Assembly: GCF_030269925.1 (NCBI RefSeq)
Contig: NC_085114.1
Coordinates: forward strand, 12,728,001 to 12,792,000
Origin: Bombyx mori
Taxonomy: Eukaryota; Arthropoda; Insecta; Lepidoptera; Bombycidae
DNA length: 64,000 nucleotides
Reading direction: 5' to 3'
Positions 10,601-22,600 of this stretch are shown piece after piece; the first letter of the stretch is position 1; every line of letters starts with the position of its first letter. A program made the position numbers and the translations under genes. Under the pieces are notes generated by a model. The model was given only the letters and a program-made list of their open reading frames with translations, made no database searches and was not told the DNA's origin.

Positions 10601-13600
10601 ATTTATTTACTTTTTTTGATAACGCCCTCTTGTTGTGTCTTTAAAGCGGTTAGTTGCCCTCAATTAAGAAAAATAGTATTATTACTCGCCAATAGATGTC
10701 GGGAAGAGTTGATTATTGAAAATAAATCGTAGCTAGATCGATTTATCGCCCCCGAAATCCCCTGTATACTAAATGTTATGAAAATCGTTGGAGCCGTTTC
10801 AGAGATTCAGATTATATATATACAAGAATTGCTCGTTTAAAGGCTTCGATCAACAATAGTATTATTGATCGAAGTTTAAAGGTATAAGATTCATATTCAT
10901 ACATATAGCATTCTCTTCGGATTTCGCGATTCGTAGAGATAATTTTTACTGGTGGTAGGTAGGACGTTTTGTGAGTCCACACGGGTAGGTACCACCACCC
11001 TGCCTATTTCTGCCGTGAAGAAGTACGTAATGGGTACCGGTTTGAAAGGCGGGGCTCATATCTCAAGGTAACTAGGTGGCGACATTTATTGCAGTTAAAT
11101 TAATGCCGAATAAACTAGAAAGTGTTAGAAACGAAGAGAAGGAAATAATCCAAGAGTAAAACCAGTAAAATAAATTCTAATTTTAACTAATATATTAATA
11201 TTTAATAATATATGTCGGCGCAAATATGACTATTTACCTACTGATCATCAACTAATTACTCTGTGATAAGAAATTGATGTTAAACAGTCCCTTTTATTGT
11301 AATTTCAATACTTTAAAATCTTGTAAACACGCTCACGTGTTTAATACTTGTAAACACGCTGACGTGTACGAAGTCCTATAAATACGGCCGTGCTGTCTAG
11401 CGTTGATCGTAACGATAATTGGCATAGTTATTTAGAACAACTCGCGCCCTCCCACCAAGCATACTGGCGACTAGCTAGGACTCTCAAATCCGAAACTATA
11501 GCCACTATGCCTCCCCTCGTACGCCCTTCAGGCCAACCACCGGCATTCGATGACGATGACAAGGCTGAGCTGCTGGCCGATGCACTGCAAGAGCAGTGCA
11601 CCACCAGCACTCAACACGCGGACCCCGAACACACCGAGTTAGTCGACAGGGAGGTCGAGCGCAGAGCTTCCCTGCCGCCCTCGGACGCGTTACCCCCCAT
11701 TACCACCGACGAAGTTAGAGACGCGATCCACAACCTACAACCTAGGAAGGCACCCGGCTCCGACGGCATCCACAACCGCGCGCTTAAACTCTTGCCAGTC
11801 CAACTGATAGCAATGTTGGCTACAATTTTAAATGCCGCTATGACGCACTGCATCTTTCCCGCGGTGTGGAAAGAAGCGGACGTTATCGGTATACATAAGC
11901 CGGGCAAACCGACAAACGAAACTTCTAGTTACCGTCCGATTAGTCTCCTCTCGACGATAGGAAAAATTTACGAACGGCTCCTTAGGAAACGCCTCTGGAA
12001 TTTTGTTACCGCGAACAAAATTCTCATAGACGAACAGTTCGGATTCCGCTCAAAACACTCGTGCGTACAACAAGTGCACCGCCTCACGGAGCACATTCTG
12101 ATAGGACTAAATAGGCGTAAACAAATCCCGACCGGCGCCCTCTTCTTCGACATCGCGAAGGCGTTCGACAAAGTCTGGCACAACGGTTTAATTTATAAAC
12201 TATACAACATGGGGGTGCCAGACAGACTCGTGCTCATCATACGAGACTTCTTGTCGAACCGTTCGTTTCGATATCGAGTAGAGGGAACTCGTTCTCGTCC
12301 CCGTCAACTGACCGCCGGAGTCCCGCAAGGCTCCGCGCTCTCCCCGTTATTATTTAGTTTGTATATCAATGATATACCCCGGTCTCCGGAGACCCATCTA
12401 GCGCTCTTCGCCGATGACACGGCTATCTACTACTCGTGTAGGAAGATGTCGCTGCTTCATCGGCGACTCCAGATCGCAGTAGCCACCCTGGGACAGTGGT
12501 TCCGGAAGGGGCGAATAGACATCAACCCCACGAAAAGCGCAGCGGTGCTCTTCAAAAGGGGTCGCCCTCCGAACATCACTTCGAGCATCCCACTCCGTAG
12601 TAGGCGCGCAAACACCTCCGCCGTTAGTCCCATCACTCTCTTTGGCCAGCCCATTCCGTGGGTCTCGAAGGTCAAATATCTAGGCGTCACCCTCGACAGA
12701 GGGATGACATTCCGTCCCCATATAAAAACGGTACGCGACCGCGCCGCGTTTATTCTAGGACGACTCTATCCAATGCTTTGTAGTCGAAGCAAACTGTCCC
12801 TCCGTAATAAGGTAACTCTCTACAAAACTTGTATACGCCCCGTCATGACGTATGCAAGCGTAGTGTTCGCTCACGCAGCCCGCACCAACTTGAAATCCCT
12901 TCAGGTTATTCAATCACGATTCTGCAGGATAGCCGTCGGAGCGCCTTGGTTCCTTAGGAATGTGGATCTCCACGACGACCTGGAGCTCGACTCTTTTAGT
13001 AAGTATCTACAGTCGGCATCGCTGCGCCATTTTGAGAAGGCGGCACGACATGAGAACCCTCTCATCGTAGCCGCTGGAAATTACATACCCGACCCAGTAG
13101 ACCGAATGGTAAACCGTCGACGTCGCCCAAAGCACGTCATTACGGATCCTCCTGATCCATTAACGGTGCTTTTAGGCACCACAAGCACCGGTCACCGTCC
13201 TCGTCGAACCCGTCGCTTGCGACGAAGGGCTCGACGAGCGAACTAACCCATAGACACAGCCCACTGAGTTTCTCGCCGGATCTTCTCAGTGGGTCGCGTT
13301 TCCGATCCGGTGGTAGATTCAGCGAAGCACTGCTCTTGCTAGGGTCAGTGTTAGCAACTCTCCGGTTGAGCCCCGCGAGCTCACCTACTAACGTTAGGAT
13401 GAAGCTGAAATAGCCTCTCAAGGCTATCAGCATAGGTAGGGAAAAAAAAAAAAAAAAAAAAAAAAGCGTTGATTCATTCGTGTCCGAGCCGTAGTACAGT
13501 ACGGATCTCTCTGTAACGTTGTTATGCTTCTCGTGCAATATACGCAGTTCTCGTGAAGTTTTCTTTTAGTAACCCAAATATGAGTCACCATCAAGAAAGT

Positions 13601-16600
13601 AATAACCGTGACGTCACTAGTGCTGACGTCACACTTTTTAAAAACATTCCTTCAGCGTTTCTCCTCCGTCATCAGAAGTGGGATCACATGCCGCCTCCGC
13701 TCAACAACAACCTGGAGACCATTTAACCATATCGGTGGAAGAAGACTACCCTCCAGCATCAGCCGATGAGCCTATACATCTACTTCACAAATCAGCATGG
13801 TCGAGCAACAAAATCAACACTCAAAGATAAGTTTTTATTTTTGATTACTAAAATTCCACCACATAAGTACCACAGTGTACGCCCACTACATAAGTACCAC
13901 AGTGTACGCCCACTACATAAGTACCACAGTGTACGCCCACTACATAAGTACCACAGTGTACGCCCACTACATAAGTACCACAGTGTACGCCCACTACATA
14001 AGTACCACAGTGTACGCCCACTACATAAGTACCACAGTGTACGCCCACTACATAAGTACCACAGTGTACGCCCACTACATAAGTACCACAGTGTACGCCC
14101 ACTACATAAGTACCACAGTGTACGCCCACTACATAAGTACCACAGTGTACGCCCACTACATAAGTACCACAGTGTACGCCCACTACATAAGTACCACAGT
14201 GTACGCCCACTACATAAGTACCACAGTGTACGCCCACTACATAAGTACCACAGTGTACGCCCACTACATAAGTACCACAGTGTACGCCCACTACATAAGT
14301 ACCACAGTGTACGCCCACTACATAAGTACCACAGTGTACGCCCACTACATAAGTACCACAGTGTACGCCCACTACATAAGTACCACAGTGTACGCCACAA
14401 CATCACACTACACAACATCCTTATCCGAACACCTTAAATAAATCTACGAGAACCGCCGAGAACTCTACGAGAACCGCCGAGAACTCTACGAGAACCGCCG
14501 AGAACTCTACGAGAACCGCCGAGAACTCTACGAGAACCCTACTATACCCTCCGAGAACCCTACTATACCCTCCGAGAACCCTACAATCAAATCGCATTAA
14601 TAAGTCTCAAACCTACATAGTTACAAGTAACGCAAGTATAACAGATGCGCTACTCAGAGAAACTTTTTATTTCTGCAGGTCAATGAGAATCAAAGAAAAA
14701 CCTACGAAAATCAACGAGGCCGGTGCAGAGCACGCACCGCCTGTCAGTATGGCCGTGTCGGCGCAAATATGACTATTTACCTACTGATCATCAACTAATT
14801 ACTCTGTGATAAGAAATTGATGTTAAACAGTCCCTTTTATTGTAATTTCAATACTTTAAAATCTTGTAAACACGCTCACGTGTTTAATACTTGTAAACAC
14901 GCTGACGTGTACGAAGTCCTATAAATACGGCCGTGCTGTCTAGCGTTGATTCATTCGTGTCCGAGCCGTAGTACAGTACGGATCTCTCTGTAACGTTGTT
15001 ATGCTTCTCGTGCAATATACGCAGTTCTCGTGAAGTTTTCTTTTAGTAACCCAAATATGAGTCACCATCAAGAAAGTAATAACCGTGACGTCACTAGTGC
15101 TGACGTCACCCTTTTTAAAAACATTCCTTCAGCGTTTCTCCTCCGTCATATATAATTTTAACTATGTAATGTTTACGTTTTTAAACTTTAAAACCAGTTG
15201 ATGTGGATGGGTTTATCCAATGAAAAAACTCGAAATCACTTTGGTATAAGTTTTCCTAGGTAAATATTTGTTTAAAATATGTCACCTATAACGATCGACT
15301 TCTTATCGAGGGCCACCAATTCTATTATATACCACAAAATTAAAATGTGTATACTAACCTCCCATGAAGCAACCGTAGCGTACCAACTGTGGCTTGATTA
15401 TCCAGGGCTGGTCGCTAAAGTCAACGAAATGCATGACAGCGAGTAGTATGGTCAGGACTAGAGGTACTCCAAAACCATACAAGCAGTACATTTGAAATTT
15501 GAAGATTTCACCGCGACGGTGAATCGATCTTGCTTTAGCGTATCCTCTGGAATTACAAAGAAAGAAATGGATTTTTTATTGTTTTTATTGCAGATGGGTG
15601 AACGAGCTCACAGCCCACCTGGTGTTAAGTGATTAATGGAGCTCAAAGACATCTACAACGTAAATGCGCCACACACCTTGATATACAAGTTCTAAGGTCT
15701 CAGTATAGTTACAACGGTTGCCCCACCCTTCAAACGGAAACGCATTACTGTTTCACGGAAGAAATAGGCAGGGTGGTGGTATCTACCCGTGCGGACTCAC
15801 AAGAGGTCCTACCGCCAGTAATCACTGATACTTCTCCATCTGACGCTGCTACTATGGAGTGGTAAAATCTGTTTTCCAGATGACATGACCCCGGTTATTA
15901 TTATTACGTAGAAAGATGTTGTATGAATGTGGCAGCTTTTTTGATTTGTATTCATGATAAGTGGACCCCAGTGGTATTATATTATACATTGTAATTTTCG
16001 TGTAATAAAATATACAATAAATAAATAAAAATACGGGATTGACTACTATTGACTTTCATCGTCTGCGCAATTCGCAAGAACACCACATTTGTATTTAGGC
16101 ATTTTTTTTTATTTTTAGCTATTTATTTTTATGAAAAACTTATGATCACAGGGAAAGTTGAAGGCAACAGATCCAGAGGCCGCAACCCGACTCGTTGGTC
16201 CGATCAGATCCGCACCGCTTTGGACAGTACAGTGTACAGCGCGCTGCATGACGCCGTGGACAGGGGAAAGTGGAAAAACATCTTAAGATTGAAGCTCATG
16301 GGTGATGGTGGTCACGACCCTCAGACATGAGGAACACGATTCGGGGAGGAGGGGATTTATTTTTAATTGGAATTCAATTAGTTAGTATTTTATTATTTAT
16401 CGTGATCGTTCGTAATATTATTATATTTACATGTTCGGTTGTGGTCACGCAAGAGGAAATTATTTATGGCTTTAATATTATAGCATGAACATAAAAGGAT
16501 GTTATTATTGTGTACAAATACAAACCAACTATTAGTATAAAATTTAATATATTATCAAGTTGACCTACATCATTAATAATACGAGAACGGTTGACCAAAA

Positions 16601-19600
16601 CCAAAGCACCAGTTACTTTGTTTGTAATCTGATGTTTTGAAGTTTTAGCCTCAAAGATATAAGACATCTACTCGGCTCAAGCGAAGCCATTGTAATGTTT
16701 TTAAATCTCGCAGGCAGATAGGTACCAGAGACCAATTTTTCTATGTTATAGCTACGCACTTAGCACATTGTCGCGAATAACCTATAACGATGCAGCAATA
16801 ATATCGTGTAATAAAAGTCAAACCGCCAAAAAATTTAATTTGCATAAATTACTGGCCGAAGGACTTATTGTAAAACCGCACGAGTAGATACCACCGTGCT
16901 GTTTATTCTGTCGCAAAGCGATAATGCATTTTGGTTTCAAGGGCGGGGCAGCCGTTGAGATTAGGGTTGCAACCCGTACTTAATAATAAAGTATTGTACG
17001 TTATTTCAGGTAATTGTACTTTATTGACTTTATTTGGCATGATTTGATTTCTTTGGGATTTTGAAAAGTATAGTCATATATATTTTTTCACTAAGCGAAA
17101 TACATCGGTTGCTCATTCAACGTCGCCAATCGCCAACGCCACATGACCTAAGCACTCGTTTTTTAAGAAATATTTCTTAAGATTATTGAAAATTTAAATC
17201 TGCAAAAACTTAATGCAGATATATATGATCTATATCGAGAAATTTCTTTATTAAACCAATTTTATAAATGAGTTATGTACGTCTAGGGATTTTACTGAAC
17301 TGTCAACTGCACAAAAATGGCAACAATGTTTAATACGAGCAATGATCATTTTTTGAACTTGTATAAAAAGTCATTTCATTTTTATTATCTATTCCCGCGA
17401 CATTAGTATTCCCAAAGAGAGTTTTTTTCTGTGATGAATAAACAAATGGCGAGACAATTTGATTAGAAACGAATTACTTATTTATTTTAATTTAAACATA
17501 GACTGTAAAGATGCTGTGCAATTGTTTAGTAGATATATTAATTTGATACAAATCGCAAAACGTAATAAACAATATGTATTTAAACAAAATAATAATAATA
17601 ATAAATAAATTGTACCTACTTTGTTTTGAATGAACTTCAATTATGTTTACTATTGTTTACCCTATTCAAATACCCGAAGAGGTTTTATTTTATGACAAGC
17701 GGCCCGCTCCGGCTCCGCTCGGGTCTTTAACAAAAATTTCAACGATATTTGACGTTGTTTTATTTGTTTTAAATAAAAGAACACTTATTGCAGCACAACT
17801 GCAATAGTTAGATATATGCTGTCGCAACACTTTTTGTAAATAATAATGTGTTCTACAAAGTCGTAGTACATTATTTTATTCTATCATCAATCGTTTTCGC
17901 AGGGCACGCGATGTAAAGAATATTTTAGGTAATTTTTTTACACCTTGGGTTACATTATTGGAGTTTTAGTAAGGATCCCAAATTTTTTTCAATAAAGATT
18001 ATGGCCTATGTCACTCTGGAATAGTGTAGCTTCCAAACAGTGAAAGAATTTTTCAAATCGGTTCAGTAGTTTCGGAGCCTATTCAATACAAACAAACAAA
18101 CAAATCTTTTCTCTTTATAACATTATTACTAGCGGACCGCTCCGGCTCCGCTCGGGTCTTTAACAAAAATTTTAACGATATTTGACGTTGTCGCGACACT
18201 TTTTGTAAATAATAATGTGTTCTACAAAGTCGTAGTACATTATTTTATTCTATCATCAATAGTTTTATATTTTAGGTAATTTTTTTACACCTTGGGTTAC
18301 ATTATTGGAGTTTTAGTAAGGATCCCAAATTTTTTACAAAAAATATTATAGCTTATATCACTCGGGAATAGTGTGGCTTCCAAACACTGAAAGAATTTTT
18401 CAAATCGGTTCAGTAGTTTCAGAGCCTATTCAATACAAACAAACAAACAAATCTTTCCTATTTATAACATTAATTATATCTTTATAATATTAGTATAGAT
18501 AGTATAGATATGTTTTCCAAATTTAAACTTTAAATGGCTCTCCTATAGAGTTAAAAAAAAACTTCAGAGGTGTCAAGGGACACCCGGATGGAACGAAGTT
18601 CCTTTCGATTAATTAGTGAAGGAATTGTAATTTTTTTTAAGTTATAATAATAAATTACGGCATTATGAAGAAGAAAAAAACAATACTATGAACTAAATTA
18701 CTATTGTTGAAACGCTATCTCGAGAAACTGTACTCATTACGCGGACCAATCGGATACGAGCAATGTCACGCGATAAGCGCCTACACGTTGATTGGTCAGA
18801 ATGACGGATCTAAAAAGTGTCGTGACAACTTTTCGTAAGAATTTTTTCCGTCTAGCCCCCTTTCACAACGCGCGATAAGGAACTTCGTTCCAAAATGTCG
18901 TTTAAACCAAATAGCATTTTACACTTCGTTATAGTACGAATATAATAATACTACTAAAATATGTATTGATCTCACCTAAATGTCCACCAAATGTCGTATG
19001 ACATGATGTTCATCCAACAAAAACTTGCTATAAGACTGTAGTATATCACCATAGCTGAAACAATTTTTGAATATATGGAAAACGATCCAGAGATCGGAGC
19101 CGAGAAAGATGGAGTGACTAAGTGTCTGAGTATCTGGTCATGAAACTGAGCCACGCACTTCACTGTGCCACTGACCGACATATTATGTGGCTACAATTAT
19201 TATGTGGGGAGCGCTCTGAGGAATCGTTCGGGATGATACCGTCATCTCGTTTTTACCATCGCACCGCCCGCCATCGGAGTAGAGCTCATCCATGCTACCT
19301 GGAGCCACTGCGGTCATCCACAGTGCGATTCCAGAGGATTTTCTTGCCACGTACCATCCGGCTATGGAATGAGCTCCCCTCCACGGTGTTTCCCGAGCGC
19401 TATGACATGTCCTTCTTCAAACGAGGCTTGTGGAGAGTATTAAGCGGTAGGCAGCGGCTTGGCTCTGTCCCTGGCATTGCTGAAGTCCATGGGCGACGGT
19501 AGATGACGAAAACGATCACTCTTGGCGGAGTGATCGTGTTCGTCATGTAGTATTGGAGGTAGATTTGAAGCATCTTACGATGTCCCGCCATCTCCTGTTC

Positions 19601-22600
19601 GAGGACATCTTTCTGTTCTCGTTTAGGGGATCTCCTACTATATAACATTAGAGGAAGCGAAATAATTACTGCCCAGAGTCGTTTTTATTTGCGTCAATTC
19701 TTCCTTCAAACTTATTGTTGAGCAAGTGTTTAATCATTCTCTAGTAATCTATCAATATTTGGCGAATAAACGACTGCTATTACTAAGTAAATAGCTTAGT
19801 TGTTTAGCTTAAGCTTAAGTTTGCTTTCTTGAGACAGAGATTGTGTTAGAGAGATTTAAATGTAAAAATTGTGCATTATTCGTTCCAGATTCGATGTTGA
19901 ATGTTCCCCTGTGTTTATCAGGTACGCACACAAAATGACAGCGATAAACCAAACTCTTAAGCTAATAATTTTTGCCTCTATTGGATTCAGCTCAAAGGCC
20001 AAGTCTGTAGCCTTAGGTACGTTTTTTATTTATTTTTATTGCTTAGATGGGTGGACGAGCTCACAGCCGACCTGGTGTTAAGTGGTTACTGGAGCCCATA
20101 GACATCTACAACATAAATGCGCCACCCACCTTGAGATATAAGCTCTAAGGTCTTAGTATAGTTACAGCGGCTACCTCACCTTTCAAACCGAAACGCATTA
20201 CTGCTTCACGGCAGAAATAGGCGGGGTGGTGGTACCTACCAGTGCGGACTCACAAGAGGTCCTACCACCAGTAAAATCAAAAATTTATGGAGTATGAAGT
20301 ATAACGTATTAATTTTTATATAAATAGTTTGATACGGTTCGCGGGGCAGCGTAATGATGAACACCACTGAAAATCCATAGCTCTCTTGAAATAGTTAATA
20401 CTAAAATTTAATAATGGCACGCGGGAAATCAATCAAAAGTAACTATGCAAAATGCCAATTAAGTACTATTTGAATATAAGTTTTTATAGCTTTTACTTAC
20501 TACTTCCAATGCAAGTGTTTGTTTTGTAGTTGATATCGAGCAGTATGATAGACAGCAAAAAGAAAGCGCACAATAGACTCCCTACATATGCCATCAGAAT
20601 CAAACCACCCAAGTTCCTGAGCTCTGGTAGTATCGCGTAGACCAAAAGCACAATTAAAAGAAACAAACTTGAAATCATCAGCGCTGAAAACAGTTTAAAA
20701 ATATTTTAATATTTATTAAGATTTTCAGGAATCGAACGCACTACAATATTATTTAGGCTTTTCATAAATTTATAATAAATTAAATATCAGAATTAAACAT
20801 CAGATTTTTTAATTCTCAATATATGTTACGGAATATCTGTTGTTAGGAGATCTCTATGCGCTATGACATGTCCTTCTTCAAACGAGGCTTGTGGAGAGTA
20901 CTTAACGGTAGGCAGCGGCTTGGCTCTGTCTCTGACATTGCTGAAGCCCGTGAGCGACGGTAACCACTCACCATCAGGTGAGCTGTGTGCTCGTCTGCCT
21001 ACAAGGGCAATAAAAAAAAAGTGTGTGTGTCCGCTCCGACGCACGACTGGAGTTTACTGGATATAAAAAATTAAACGAAACAATACGAGAAATAGTTCTA
21101 TATTACGACAACACGATACACTACAGATTATTAACAAATTAACGAGACACAAAACAAACGACTAACAAATATATGAAAATACAATAATGAGAGAAACGCG
21201 CGATCAGTACGAGGCTTTGTGGCGGACTGCCGGCGCAGCAGCCCGGCGTCACCTGCGATAACGCATTTCGTGTGACATGCGCAATCAGGCGCATAACGCA
21301 TTTCGTGTGACATGCTAGTACGATTTTGGTCCCCATAATTTTCATACCCCGGGCCTATATATGTAAATCGATTCTAAAGGAGTAAACTCCAAAAAAATTC
21401 TGGAGTCCAAAGAAATTCAGCTTTTGCTACGAAACATAAATCGGCTTATGAACATGAGGTTATATTATATTGTATCACACCAATCACTATACCCGTTTGT
21501 AATTTCAAGCAAAAAAAATCGTCACGTCCAGGACTTTTCTATCCGTTGGTTTTATGGCGATAAGTCCCGGTAAATAGAGAAATGTCACCTAGAAGTTCAT
21601 AAAGCTAGACCCCAGATAGTTGTTGGACTCAAGCGACGTGTACTCTATTTTCAGCATTGGATTATTTGGATGCATCGATGAGGGCTTAAACTTCTTTGAG
21701 AATGTCATATATCCACAACTCTCAAAAATAATAAGCAAGGAAGGGTTCTTAACACGATTTTTTCATTGAATATCACTGGCAAAAACTAATTATGAAAAGA
21801 GCCCGCAAGATGCTACAGCATAGCATTTTGGTACTTACCAGTTCTGTAAAGTGTTTGGGTTTCGGGTTGAGCTACAGGATCCATAACAGTAAAGAAACGA
21901 TATTGTGCCTCCCAGGCCACAGAGGCGTTTTTGCTTTTCACTTTTCTGTAGTCAACGCAGTATCTAGAAGTGTTCCTTGGTGTCCATCGTAAGTAAAAGT
22001 TTGATTTCTCTAGGTAGAGCACACCTGTCTGAAAAAAAGGGCATCGAAATCAATTTCTCAGAGAGCTCTTTGAATGTTACATGTAGAGAAAGCCAAAAAT
22101 CTCAAGCATCCATTCGGAAAAAATATAAGTTCGATAATTTGAATTGCGCATCTCGAGGTCAAATGGTGGAAGCTTGAACCTTGGTGTGAATGTACGCAAT
22201 CACTCCAAATACCCTAGACAGTAAATATTTTAGCTCACATTTCATTACTTCAAAGTAGAGGCTTCAAAAAGAATCGTAATCAGCCTCGAATTGACATTTC
22301 AAGCCCTTTGAGTGAGTGAGAGTGAATATGTTACGGTAAAAGTAGATAATATCGACGCTTGAAAGGCAAAAGTGACTAAGCGACAATAACGGCTTTTTAC
22401 ATAAATGATAGGCAATAACCCTATTCGATACGCAAAAAAAAATCCAAAATATGGTGCGTGGGACACCAGGTAGGAACGAAGTTCCTTCGGCTAATGTAGA
22501 ATCGACACAATTTGCAAAAAAAATAATCGTGCTCAATTTTATGTTGGTTTTCTTGATTTTTCTCTTAAATTTTGCTGATTAGTTTTTATTTAAGTACAGG

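Larger units (their letters stand above)
11213..15148 (+). mobile_element. LTR element 1 (compact, non-autonomous), interrupted by a LINE
   Basis: Two 393-bp direct repeats, TGTCGGCGC...CTCCGTCA: 11213-11407 plus 13474-13671 (after removal of the LINE and one target duplication) and 14756-15148. They differ at one site. The element is flanked by TATA, a 4-bp target duplication typical of gypsy-like insertion. The interior (13672-14755) has no reverse transcriptase, protease or integrase and is mostly tandem repeats. No polypurine tract precedes the 3' LTR. A sister element lies at 60830-62387. Best read as a TRIM-like, non-autonomous LTR retrotransposon; orientation follows its TATA box. Confidence 0.78.
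15822..18574. other. Gene 1 intron 4, AT-rich, no gene beyond the repeats listed
   Basis: Apart from the LINE end, Bm1 scrap and two Helitrons I see only AT-rich sequence and no exon-like conserved peptide on either strand. Confidence 0.5.

Noticed and set aside
13860..14395. CRISPR array
   Set aside because: Units are contiguous with no spacers, and the DNA is eukaryotic.
13766..14441. Long ORFs with [27 protein letters not shown] or GVHCGTYVV repeats
   Set aside because: All are readings of one 27-bp tandem array in different frames and strands; no start context or non-repeat domain supports a protein.
19122..19502. 126-codon plus ORF as a host gene
   Set aside because: Only the part after 19230 is coding, as the end of a LINE reverse transcriptase; the start is intron sequence and no host protein is recognised.
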